Shown piece by piece: positions 15,906 to 23,853 of a stretch of DNA of 27,150 nucleotides. Under the pieces are notes generated by a model, which was given only the letters and a program-made list of their open reading frames with translations, was not told where the DNA came from and did not search any database. Numbering within the stretch: position 1 is the stretch's first letter; each line of letters begins with the position of its first letter. This DNA is from an uncultured Gemmiger sp. Its GTDB lineage: Bacteria; Bacillota; Clostridia; Oscillospirales; Ruminococcaceae. The translations under genes and the position numbers were made by a program. The stretch spans positions 1 to 27,150 of the forward strand of contig CAUEKL010000004.1 of NCBI GenBank assembly GCA_959018215.1. The letters run 5' to 3'.

Positions 15906-18161
15906 ATGCAGCAGCAAGTAACCGAACTGCTCCGCCGGATGACGGTGGAGGAAAAGGCCGCCCTCTGCGCCGGGCAGGATTTCTGGCATATCGCCGGGGT
16001 GCCCCGGCTGGGGGTGGCTCCGGCCATGGTGTCGGACGGCCCCCACGGCCTGCGTAAACAGAACGACAAAGCCGACCATCTGGGAGTCAACGATTCCATC
16101 CAGGCGGTCTGCTTCCCGGCGGGCTGTGCCACGGCCTGCAGCTTTGACACCCAATTGCTGGAACGCATGGGCCGGGCTCTGGGCGACGAATGCCGGGCCG
16201 AGGGGGTGGATGTGCTGCTGGGCCCCGCGGTGAACATCAAGCGCAGCCCCCTCTGCGGCCGCAACTTTGAGTATTACTCTGAAGACCCCTTCCTGGCCGG
16301 ACAGATGGCCGCCGCCTTCATCCGGGGCGTGCAGAGCCGGGGTGTTGGCACCAGTATCAAGCACTTTGCCGCCAACAACCAGGAATTCCGCCGGATGAGC
16401 AGCTCCTCCAACATGGACGAGCGCACCCTGCGGGAAATCTACCTGCCCGCCTTTGAGACAGCCATCAAAGAATCCCGCCCATGGACCGTCATGTGCAGCT
16501 ATAACCGTATCAACGGCACCTACGCCAGTGAAAACGCCCACCTGCTCACCGACATCCTGCGGGACGAGTGGGGCTTCGACGGTTTTGTGATGAGCGACTG
16601 GGGTGCCGTCAACGAAAAGCTGAAGGCGGTGGCCGCCGGTCTGGAGCTGGAAATGCCCGGCCCCTGCGAGGAGAACACCCGCACTCTGGTGGAGGCGGTG
16701 CAGAAGGGTACTCTGCCGGAAGAAGTGCTGGACCGGGCTGCGGGCCGCATCCTCTCGGTGCTGCTGCGGCGGCAGCCGGAAGACGCCCCCGCCGTCTTTG
16801 ACCGGGAAGCCGACCACCATCTGGCCGCAGAGGCGGAATGCGAGTCCGCTGTGCTGTTGAAGAACAACGGAGTGCTGCCCCTGCGCCGGGGCGCCAAGAT
16901 CGCCTATATCGGCGGGTTTGCGGCGTCACCCCGGTATCAGGGCGGCGGCTCCTCTCACATCAATGCCACCCGGGTGTCCAGCGCGTTGGAACTGGCCCCT
17001 GACGGGGTGCAGTACTGCCCGGGCTTCGGCGTGACGGGGGACACGGAAGACTCCGCCGCCCTGGACCAGGCAGTAGCCGCTGCCCGGGAGGCCGACGCGG
17101 CGGTGATTTTTGCGGGCCTGCCCGATTCCTTTGAGTGTGAAGGCTATGACCGCACCCATATGCGGCTGCCCGCTTGCCAGAACAAACTGATTCAATGGGT
17201 GGCGGAAGTACAGCCCAACACGGTGGTGGTGCTCCATGTGGGCAGCCCGGTGGAGACTCCCTGGGCCGACAAGGTAGCCGCCGTACTTTGTATGTATCTG
17301 GGCGGTGAAGGGGTGGGAGAAGCCACCGATGCGCTGCTCTACGGCGATGCCTGCCCTGCCGGACGCCTGGCGGAAAGCTGGCCCCTGAAACTGGAGGACA
17401 ATCCCAGCTATCTGAATTTTCCCGGCAACGAGGACGGCGTCACCTACGCAGAAGGTGTCTATGTGGGGTACCGCTACTATGACACCAAGAAGATGGCGGT
17501 GCGCTGGCCCTTCGGCCACGGCGAAAGCTACACGACCTTTGCCTATTCTGATGCACAGGCCACTGTGGAAGAGAACGCCATCCGCGCCCGGGTCACCGTG
17601 ACCAACACGGGAGACCGCTTCGGCAAGGAAGTGGTGCAGCTCTATGTGGCGGACCACACCGGCGCCGCGGCCCGGCCAGAAAAGGAGCTGAAAGCCTTCG
17701 CCAAGGTGGCGCTGGCCCCCGGCGAGAGCGCCACGGTGGACTTTACGCTGGATGAGCGGGCTCTGGCCTGGTACAGCGCCGACCTGCCCGGGTGGTACGC
17801 CGCCTCCGGGGAATACCGGCTGCTTTTTGGCCATTCCAGCCGGGATATCTTTGCAGTCTGCCCCATCCGGTGGCAGACCAGCAAGACCCTGCCTTTGACG
17901 GTGGACCGCAACACCACGGTGGGGGCGCTGTTGGCCCATCCCCGCACGGCGCCCATTTTGCAGGAACTGCTGGACCGTGACCGGCGGGAGGAACCCCGCA
18001 GCGAGGCCGCCCGGGAAGCCATCACCGAGGAAATGCTCCACCAGATGCTGGTCAATTCGCCGCTGCGGTCGGTACAGGTACAGCGCGGCGAATCCGACGT
18101 CTGGCTGCAGCAGCTGATTCAACAACTACAGGCAGCGGCAGATGCCCCGGCCGAATCATAA
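15906..18161 (+). CDS. GH3-family beta-glucosidase, cytoplasmic
   Basis: The product is 751 residues with the BglB-type GH3 layout. The N-terminal barrel includes VSDGPHGLR, KHFAANNQE and the nucleophile D231 in VMSDWGAV. The second domain contains FECEGYDR, in which E412 is the likely acid/base. A fibronectin-III-like domain begins near residue 560. A further C-terminal tail of about 100 residues (after SSRDIF) contains helices. No signal peptide is present, so it hydrolyses imported beta-glucosides or the short products of the phosphorylases. AAAGGA at 15894-15899 precedes the start. Related GH3 enzymes accompany 1,2-beta-oligoglucan phosphorylase in Listeria, which supports the substrate guess, but GH3 specificity is broad. 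Confidence 0.9.
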   Translation: MQQQVTELLRRMTVEEKAALCAGQDFWHIAGVPRLGVAPAMVSDGPHGLRKQNDKADHLGVNDSIQAVCFPAGCATACSFDTQLLERMGRALGDECRAEGVDVLLGPAVNIKRSPLCGRNFEYYSEDPFLAGQMAAAFIRGVQSRGVGTSIKHFAANNQEFRRMSSSSNMDERTLREIYLPAFETAIKESRPWTVMCSYNRINGTYASENAHLLTDILRDEWGFDGFVMSDWGAVNEKLKAVAAGLELEMPGPCEENTRTLVEAVQKGTLPEEVLDRAAGRILSVLLRRQPEDAPAVFDREADHHLAAEAECESAVLLKNNGVLPLRRGAKIAYIGGFAASPRYQGGGSSHINATRVSSALELAPDGVQYCPGFGVTGDTEDSAALDQAVAAAREADAAVIFAGLPDSFECEGYDRTHMRLPACQNKLIQWVAEVQPNTVVVLHVGSPVETPWADKVAAVLCMYLGGEGVGEATDALLYGDACPAGRLAESWPLKLEDNPSYLNFPGNEDGVTYAEGVYVGYRYYDTKKMAVRWPFGHGESYTTFAYSDAQATVEENAIRARVTVTNTGDRFGKEVVQLYVADHTGAAARPEKELKAFAKVALAPGESATVDFTLDERALAWYSADLPGWYAASGEYRLLFGHSSRDIFAVCPIRWQTSKTLPLTVDRNTTVGALLAHPRTAPILQELLDRDRREEPRSEAAREAITEEMLHQMLVNSPLRSVQVQRGESDVWLQQLIQQLQAAADAPAES

Positions 18162-18192
18162 TTCAATCCTTCTTTTCTTTCTCCCATAAACT

Positions 18193-18232
18193 GGAAAGGG
18201 CGGAAACGTTTGAAAACGTTTCCGCCCTTTCC
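18193..18232. terminator. Perfect 17-bp hairpin closing the sugar locus, with embedded cre-like sequence
   Basis: Arms 18193-18209 and 18216-18232 are perfectly complementary around a TTGAAA loop. It lies 31 bases after the GH3 stop. The T-run expected of an intrinsic terminator is missing on both sides, so it may be a message-stabilising end or weak terminator. The centre reads AAACGTTT-GA-AAACGTTT, and TTGAAAACGTTTCC nearly matches the CcpA operator consensus (WTGNAANCGNWNNCW). Confidence 0.65.
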
Positions 18233-18338
18233 GCATTATCCAGCAGGAAGCTTCCGCAAAAAAAGCAGCCGCAGAATAGAAGACACCGTTGGCGGTGCAT
18301 ACTGAATACAGCGGAAAAAGAAAGGGTGGGTCAGGAAG

Positions 18339-19178
18339 ATGCGGGAACGAAACGGTTTTGCAGGCTGGTATTTCAAGCATCAGAAGGGGGATGCCATGGT
18401 GGCATTCATTCCCGGCCGGGCGCAGAGCGGGGCCTTTGTCCAGATGATCTTCCCGGAAGGTTCGCGACAATTTCCCGTATCCCATCTGGTGGTGCGGGGC
18501 GGCGTCCTGCGGGCGGACGGATGCCGGTTTTCCCGGCGAGGGTGCCATATACGCCTGCCCGGCATCCGGGGCGAGATCCGCTACGGGCCCTTCGCGCCCC
18601 TGGGGTCCCACATCATGGGGCCCTTCCGGTTCTTTCCCATGGAGTGCCGCCACGGGGTGCTCAGCATGGTCCATCCCCTGCGGGGCGGCATCACGGTGGA
18701 GGGCCGCCGGTACGACTTCGACGGGGGCCTGGGCTATGTGGAAACCGACAGCGGCACCTCCTTTCCCCGTTCCTATCTGTGGATGCAGTGCAATGATTTC
18801 CCGGGACCCTGTTCCCTGATGCTCGCCATCGCCCGGATTCCCTTTTGCGGCCTCGCTTTTCGCGGCTGCATCTGTGCCATCCTCTACCGGGGCAAAGAAT
18901 ATCGACTGGCCACCTACCGGGGTGTCAGAATCCGCGCCTTCACACCGGAACACATCCACCTTTCCCAAGGTTCTCTTTCCCTGGAACTGGATGTGTCCCC
19001 CGCCCAGGCAGGGCATCCGCTACGGGCGCCGAAACAGGGAAAAATGTCCCATACCATCCGGGAAAGCTGCAACGTACATCTGCGGGCCAGGCTGACCCAA
19101 AAAGGGAAACCGGTATTCGACCTGCAAAGTGAGCACGGGGTGTATGAATTTGTGCCGGAGGCCGAGCCCGGCCAGTAA
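18339..19178 (+). CDS. Tocopherol-cyclase-family-like protein of unknown role
   Basis: The 279-residue product starts with GFAGWYFKHQKGD, a segment typical of the bacterial tocopherol cyclase family (PF14249), whose members also carry a lipocalin-like, beta-rich core. Middle parts such as GPFRFFPMECRHGVLSM and SYLWMQCNDF fit that fold. There is no signal peptide or membrane segment. Bacterial members outside cyanobacteria have no assigned reaction that I know; tocopherol synthesis is not expected in a Firmicute. The start at 18339 follows AAAGGGTGGG by 8 bases. It probably shares a transcript with the Rieske oxidoreductase gene, 37 bases downstream, which might hint at a joint redox or lipid task, but this is a guess. 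Confidence 0.7.
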   Translation: MRERNGFAGWYFKHQKGDAMVAFIPGRAQSGAFVQMIFPEGSRQFPVSHLVVRGGVLRADGCRFSRRGCHIRLPGIRGEIRYGPFAPLGSHIMGPFRFFPMECRHGVLSMVHPLRGGITVEGRRYDFDGGLGYVETDSGTSFPRSYLWMQCNDFPGPCSLMLAIARIPFCGLAFRGCICAILYRGKEYRLATYRGVRIRAFTPEHIHLSQGSLSLELDVSPAQAGHPLRAPKQGKMSHTIRESCNVHLRARLTQKGKPVFDLQSEHGVYEFVPEAEPGQ

Positions 19179-19215
19179 AGCGCGCATTGAACCCCGGCAA
19201 GGGCAAGGAGGAAAT

Positions 19216-20520
19216 ATGGAATCACTGTGGGAACAAACCTGGGAAAAGCCGACCTTTCCCGCCCTGGACAAAGACAGGGAAACCAAGGTTCTCATCATCG
19301 GCGGCGGGATGGCGGGCATCCTGTGCGCCTGCTTTCTGCACCGCGCGGGGGTGCCGTATCTGCTGGTGGAAGCGGAAACCATCTGCAGCGGCATCACCAA
19401 AAATACCACCGCCAAGATCACCAGCCAGCACGGACTGCTCTACCACAAACTGATTTCCCGGTTCGGGAGGGAGGGGGCAAAGCAGTATCTCGACGCCAAC
19501 GAAGCCGCCCTGCAGCAATACCGGGAGCTGTGCCGCCATATGGACTGCGGTTTTGAGGAGAAGGCGGCCTTCACCTATTCGCTGGACGACCGGAGCAAGA
19601 TCCGGCGGGAACTCAAGGCCCTGGAAGCCCTGGGCTTCCCGGCGGAATTTGCAGACAATCTGCCCCTTCCGTTTTCTGTTGCCGGGGCGGTGTGCTTTCC
19701 CCGGCAGGCGCAGTTCCATCCGCTGCAATTCGTCTCCCACATCGCCCGGGACCTGCACATCTGTGAGCACACCCGGGTGCGGGAACTGACGGGAAACACC
19801 GCGGTGACGGACCAGGGCCGCATCCATGCCGGAAAGATCATTGTAGCCACCCACTTTCCTTTTATCAACAAACACGGCGGGTATTTTCTCAAACTGTACC
19901 AGCAGCGCTCCTATGTCATAGCCCTGAAAAACGCGCCGGATGTGGAGGGCATGTATCTGGACGAGGCCAAGACGGGGCTCTCCTTCCGGAATTACAAGGA
20001 TCTTCTTCTCATCGGGGGCGGCGGCCACCGCACCGGCAAACCGGGCGGCGGCTGGCAGGAACCGGAGGCGTTTGCCCGGCAGCACTACCCCGAAGCCCGG
20101 GAGGTGGCCCGCTGGGCTACACAGGATTGCATGAGCCTGGACGGCGTGCCCTATATCGGGCGTTATTCTGCCGCCACTCCCGATTGGTATGTGGCCACCG
20201 GGTTCAACAAATGGGGCATGACCACCTCCATGGTGGCGGCCATGATCCTCACCGATCTTGTGCAGGGGAAGGAAAGTCCCTATGCGGCGGTGTTCTCCCC
20301 CGCCCGGTCCCTTTTGCATCCCCAGTTGGCGGTCAACGGGTGGGAGGCGGCGGTCAGCCTGCTGACGCCCACCACCCGACGGTGTCCCCATCTGGGCTGT
20401 GCCCTGCACTGGAACCCCCAGGAACACACCTGGGACTGTCCCTGCCACGGGTCCCGCTTCACGCGGGACGGCAAGCTCATCGACAACCCGGCAACAAAGG
20501 ATCTGAAAAAGCCGGACTGA
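19216..20520 (+). CDS. FAD-dependent oxidoreductase (DAO type) with C-terminal Rieske [2Fe-2S] domain
   Basis: The 434-residue product begins with a dinucleotide-binding fold (VLIIGGGMAGIL, about residues 25-36) and a second FAD contact, TTAKITSQHG. A DAO-type domain runs to about residue 370. The C-terminal 50 residues contain a Rieske cluster site: CPHLGC (C390, H392) and CPCHGS (C408, H411). Members of this family transfer electrons from an amine or other reduced donor through FAD to the cluster; the substrate is unknown here. The Rieske part is short and lies at the extreme C-terminus. ATG at 19216 is chosen because AAGGAGGA is directly upstream; the longer upstream frame overlaps the previous gene. 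Confidence 0.9.
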   Translation: MESLWEQTWEKPTFPALDKDRETKVLIIGGGMAGILCACFLHRAGVPYLLVEAETICSGITKNTTAKITSQHGLLYHKLISRFGREGAKQYLDANEAALQQYRELCRHMDCGFEEKAAFTYSLDDRSKIRRELKALEALGFPAEFADNLPLPFSVAGAVCFPRQAQFHPLQFVSHIARDLHICEHTRVRELTGNTAVTDQGRIHAGKIIVATHFPFINKHGGYFLKLYQQRSYVIALKNAPDVEGMYLDEAKTGLSFRNYKDLLLIGGGGHRTGKPGGGWQEPEAFARQHYPEAREVARWATQDCMSLDGVPYIGRYSAATPDWYVATGFNKWGMTTSMVAAMILTDLVQGKESPYAAVFSPARSLLHPQLAVNGWEAAVSLLTPTTRRCPHLGCALHWNPQEHTWDCPCHGSRFTRDGKLIDNPATKDLKKPD

Positions 20521-20562
20521 ACCGGCAGCGCCCGCGCGCTTGCTTTGTTTTATGCGGGCCCT

Positions 20563-20750
20563 TGACCACCCTCTGACCACTCCTTCCTCCCAGCCGGTTC
20601 TGTATATGGTTTTTTACGTTCCAGCATTCTTTTATAACCACCACAAACAGCGCCAGAAGTTGTGCACACTACACAATTTCCGGCGCTGTATCATTGTATT
20701 TTCCTGTCTGTCACAGTTCTCCGACCTGACTACTACAGCCAACTGGACTA
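20563..20750 (+). repeat. 188-bp interspersed repeat, copy B
   Basis: This copy aligns gap-free to 198-385 with about 18 differences. It begins 42 bases after the stop of the Rieske oxidoreductase gene, much as copy A follows the first oxidoreductase gene. Differences cluster in two short blocks (around 20694-20703 and 20733-20739), while the hairpin and the stretch around TTATAAC are almost unchanged. It marks the junction between the metabolic block and the AT-rich lead-in to the Wadjet genes. Confidence 0.85.
20648..20688. other. Long hairpin inside repeat copy B
   Basis: The arms 20648-20664 and 20672-20688 are 17 bases, with one A-C mismatch and one G-T pair, and the same CACACTA loop as copy A. 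Retention of the stem despite sequence drift elsewhere supports a structural role. Confidence 0.8.
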
Positions 20751-21108
20751 CGGACAGCTGATTCTAAAATAGCCAAGGTCTTTCAGTATCAAAAACAAGC
20801 GCTCAAACGTATCTTTTTGCAATGATTGCGAATGCTTATACAATCTTTTCGATAAGAGGCTTTTGTGCTTTATAGTTCTTTTCCGGAGTTTTGTGACGTG
20901 AAAACGGAAAGCACCGGATTCCACAAAGTATGGGGAAACACAGAGGACAAAATAGACGATTATCAAAATATAAGCCACCGAAGCCCTTAAATCGTTTGTT
21001 CCTGAACGAGAATGAATCTATGGGCAAAGCCTTCTCAATACTTTCCCTCCCCTGCTCATGGAAACCACCTCCCATATTGCACAATTCATCCGCGATTTTT
21101 TAGGAACA
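20751..21108. other. AT-rich stretch without a convincing gene
   Basis: Base composition drops sharply compared with both sides. Two overlapping open frames on the - strand (20748-20978 and 20836-21084, 76 and 82 codons) lack strong ribosome binding sites and I recognise no family. The first would have a hydrophobic N-terminus. This may be a degraded gene or foreign DNA at the edge of the defence genes, but no transposase or integrase relic could be identified. Confidence 0.5.
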
Positions 21109-21137
21109 TCGACAAAATCCATGGGGAATTTTGTCGA
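21109..21137. promoter_or_regulatory. Palindrome with an exact Spo0A-box sequence upstream of jetA
   Basis: TCGACAAAAT (21109-21118) and ATTTTGTCGA (21128-21137) are perfect inverted repeats with a 9-base spacer. The right arm with flank reads TTTGTCGAA (21130-21138), the published 0A-box consensus; the left arm, on the other strand, matches at 8 of 9. It ends just before the proposed -35 box. It could be an operator for Spo0A or another dimeric regulator, or an RNA hairpin. Confidence 0.55.
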
Positions 21138-21142
21138 AATCC

Positions 21143-21171
21143 TTTTTATCGGACAGGGCGTCTGGTACACT
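21143..21171 (+). promoter_or_regulatory. Likely jetA promoter
   Basis: An extended -10, TGGTACACT (21163-21171), has a poor -35 TTTTTA (21143-21148) at 17 bases. An alternative -10 TATAAC lies at 21175-21180. The leader to the start codon would be about 45-50 bases. The same TGGTA pattern is seen before the importer operon. Confidence 0.45.
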
Positions 21172-21225
21172 GGTTATAACTACCACAAGAAGCGCCCTTG
21201 CTGCCATGGAAGGGGGAATGATCCG

Positions 21226-22728
21226 ATGCAATTTCACGCCATTACACTGAACAGTGTGCCCGAAGCCAGCTATCTCACGGCGGAGAACGCCTGGCGCTAC
21301 CGGGCCATCATGCGCACCTTCTACCTGGAATCCCAGAAGGCCCATATCCGGCTGAACAAAACGGAACTGCTGGCGCTGCTGCGGGCGGATGCTCATTTTG
21401 GGCAGTACACAGCGGAACAACTGGAGCAGGACCTGAACGCGCTGTGCGGCTGGCGGAATCTGGTGCCGATCCAGGATCCCCACCGCCCCACCAGCATCGC
21501 CGAATACAAGAACAAACAGTTCAGCTATTCCATGTCCCAGACGGCCACCGAGATTGAGCGGATGACCATTTCACTGGAAAATCTCGATCTGCGCACGGCG
21601 ATCCTCTCCTCCCAGCTGTTCGAGCGGATTCTGGACACTCTGGAACGGATGGCGGACCAGGAAGAGGCGGACTCACGCACACTGAACCAGTTGTGGGATC
21701 AGCTGCAACAGGACTTCCGCCAGCTGACCAACCGGTACCAGGACTATCTGCGGGATTTCTATTCCTCCCATGCCAGGCATATTTTGCAGACCACAGAGTT
21801 TTTGCCCTACAAGGACAAGGTGGTACGGTATCTGCAGGAATTTGTGCTGGAACTGCAGCGCTATGCCGAGAAAATCCGCCGGATGCTGCTGAGCCTGCCG
21901 CCGGAGCAGGTGGAGACGATACTGCAGCAGGTGTATGCGACCCAGCTGCAGGAAGGGGAGGGTCGGCTGATTCAGCGGTCCGAGGACTATCCCCGGCAGC
22001 TGCGGGAGGAGATTTACGGTTTCTGGCAGGGATTTTACCGCTGGTTTGTGCCCGGTGAGAGCGGACAGAGCGACAGTGAACATGTGCTGGAACTGGCCAA
22101 CGACATCATCCAGCGGATCCTGATGAACGCCGAACTTATTCTGCAGGCCCACAGCGGCGGTGCCAACCGGAAGGCGGAATACAAAAAATTCCTGGAGCTG
22201 TTTGCCGCCTGTCCCACCCTGGCCGATGCCCGGCGGCTTTCCGGCATGGTGTTCGGCGCCCAGCGGGCGGTGCATCTCACCGGTATCGAACCGGAAGATC
22301 TCTACGAGACAGGCAGCTGCTATGACGGACAACCTTTTCTCTACCAGCTGCGGAACCGCCGGCGGCCCGGCCGTCCCCCGCGGGAGAAAAGCTTTTTTGA
22401 GGACAAAAGCCTTGAAAAGGCAGCCCAGAAGCAGGCCTACCTGCAACGAAAGGCGGCCCTGCAGGCCCGGCTGGAGCGGCTGATCCGCAAAGGCCGGCTG
22501 GATTTTTCGACATTAGAGGAAGTGGTCACGCCGGAAATCCGGATGAGCCTTCTGAACTGGGTGGTGAAGGCCAACGCCAATGTCAGCAAATCCGCCCGCA
22601 CCGAATTTGGCCAGGCCTATCGCCTGACCTGCTTGCCAGGCCAGACCTGTGTGCTGCACTGTACCGACGGAGACCTGACCATGCCCGCCTACTGTCTGGA
22701 ATTTGAGGAGGCGCCCGCCCATGGATGA
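21226..22728 (+). CDS. jetA: Wadjet component JetA (DUF2397/TIGR02677 family)
   Basis: The 500-residue product is mostly helical. Its start has the family hallmark ENAWRYRAIMRTFYLES followed by a winged-helix-like segment. In the middle is DFRQLTNRYQDYLRDFY, and later an EYKKFLELFAACPTLADARRLS segment, all as I remember for DUF2397. In Wadjet, JetA is a kleisin-like bridge that joins the SMC-like JetC ATPases. ATG at 21226 has AAGGGGG 9 bases upstream; the 56-residue longer frame from 21058 would cover the promoter and palindrome. jetB overlaps its end by 8 bases. Family assignment is from recognisable sequence; a profile search would confirm it. Confidence 0.85.
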   Translation: MQFHAITLNSVPEASYLTAENAWRYRAIMRTFYLESQKAHIRLNKTELLALLRADAHFGQYTAEQLEQDLNALCGWRNLVPIQDPHRPTSIAEYKNKQFSYSMSQTATEIERMTISLENLDLRTAILSSQLFERILDTLERMADQEEADSRTLNQLWDQLQQDFRQLTNRYQDYLRDFYSSHARHILQTTEFLPYKDKVVRYLQEFVLELQRYAEKIRRMLLSLPPEQVETILQQVYATQLQEGEGRLIQRSEDYPRQLREEIYGFWQGFYRWFVPGESGQSDSEHVLELANDIIQRILMNAELILQAHSGGANRKAEYKKFLELFAACPTLADARRLSGMVFGAQRAVHLTGIEPEDLYETGSCYDGQPFLYQLRNRRRPGRPPREKSFFEDKSLEKAAQKQAYLQRKAALQARLERLIRKGRLDFSTLEEVVTPEIRMSLLNWVVKANANVSKSARTEFGQAYRLTCLPGQTCVLHCTDGDLTMPAYCLEFEEAPAHG

Positions 22729-23842
22729 ATTTCGCACACTGCTGGACCGGTTCTGGATCCGTCGGGAGGAGGACCGGGAACTCTTTTATCAGGTGCGCCG
22801 CAAACTGCCTGCCCTGCGCCGGGCGCTGCGGGAGCAATTCGGCTGGGAAGTGATCTGCACCGAGCAGGTGATCCGCCTGGTGAAGGAACCGGCCCGGGCG
22901 CAGGAAGCCTTCGGGATCCCGGAATTCACCGAGGTGCAGGACTACTGTCTTTTGTGCGGAGTCCTGCTTTTGCTGGAGGACAAGGATGACGGCCAGCGCT
23001 TTCTGCTCTCCGAGCTGACCCAGGCGGTGCTGGCCTACACAAAGCCCTATTTGCCGGACCTTTCCTGGGAGAGGTATTCCTGCCGCACCTCGCTGGTGCG
23101 GGTGCTGCAATATGCCGAGCGCCTGGGCCTGCTGCGCAGTTTTGAGGGGGAAAGCGACGGCTTCGCCGCTCACCAGGACCAGGAAGTGCTCTATGAAAAT
23201 ACCGGGCTGTGCCGGTATTTCAGTGTACATTTTCATCGGGATATCACCGGGTATACCTCGGTGCGGGATTTTGAAAATCCGCCCGAGGACGGCCCCGATC
23301 AGGAGCGGGGCACCTTCCGCACCTGGCGCGTCTACCGGCAGCTGGCGCTGGCCCCGGCAGTTTATTGGGAGGACCCCGCCGATTCCCTCTATGCCTATAT
23401 CAAGAATCAACGGGGCATTCTGCAGCGGAATCTGGATGAAACCATCGGCGGCAAACTGCAGATCTATCACAACGGTGCCTTCTTCCTGCCGGAGGAGGGC
23501 GAGCCCTGCGGCAACTGCTTCCCCCGGGACCAGATGCGCAGTGATATTGTACTGCTGCTCTCCGAGAGGCTCAGCGAAAAAATCCAGTGCGGGGCATTTT
23601 CCCGGGACCCGGACGACCGGGTGCATCTGACGCGGGAGGCCTTTTCCCGGGAATTGGAAGCCCTGCGGCAGGAATACAAGGACCAGTGGGGCAAAACCGT
23701 GGCCGAAAAAGACCTTCCAGCACTCACCCAGGAAGTTTTGGATGAATTGTGCTACTGGAATTTTGCCGTTGTGCAGGGCGAAGTCGTCACTTTGCAGCCG
23801 GGCTTTGCCCTGTGGCAGGGAATCTATCCCCGGAAACGATAA
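22721..23842 (+). CDS. jetB: Wadjet component JetB (DUF2398/TIGR02678 family)
   Basis: The 373-residue product begins with LDRFWIRREEDRELFYQVRR and continues with FTEVQDYCLLCGVLLLLEDKDD, both characteristic of DUF2398. This is the KITE-like subunit of Wadjet, predicted winged-helix, which binds the kleisin-like JetA. The start lies inside the last codons of jetA (8-base overlap), indicating coupled translation and a fixed ratio. The stop is followed immediately by AAGGAGGG, the ribosome site of jetC. The length is within what I recall for the family. No truncation or frame disruption was seen. Confidence 0.85.
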   Translation: MDEFRTLLDRFWIRREEDRELFYQVRRKLPALRRALREQFGWEVICTEQVIRLVKEPARAQEAFGIPEFTEVQDYCLLCGVLLLLEDKDDGQRFLLSELTQAVLAYTKPYLPDLSWERYSCRTSLVRVLQYAERLGLLRSFEGESDGFAAHQDQEVLYENTGLCRYFSVHFHRDITGYTSVRDFENPPEDGPDQERGTFRTWRVYRQLALAPAVYWEDPADSLYAYIKNQRGILQRNLDETIGGKLQIYHNGAFFLPEEGEPCGNCFPRDQMRSDIVLLLSERLSEKIQCGAFSRDPDDRVHLTREAFSRELEALRQEYKDQWGKTVAEKDLPALTQEVLDELCYWNFAVVQGEVVTLQPGFALWQGIYPRKR

Positions 23843-23853
23843 GGAGGGACAAC

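Noticed and set aside
18339..19178. Genuine tocopherol biosynthesis enzyme
   Set aside because: Only family-level resemblance is visible, no other pathway genes are near, and the host type is not expected to make tocopherol.
20529..20560. Terminator after the Rieske oxidoreductase (GCCCGC with GCGGGC)
   Set aside because: Only a 6-bp stem with a loop of about 18 bases and no T-run, too weak to call.
21058..21225. N-terminal extension of JetA from the ATG at 21058
   Set aside because: It covers the palindrome and likely promoter, lacks a good ribosome site, and the family N-terminus fits the start at 21226.
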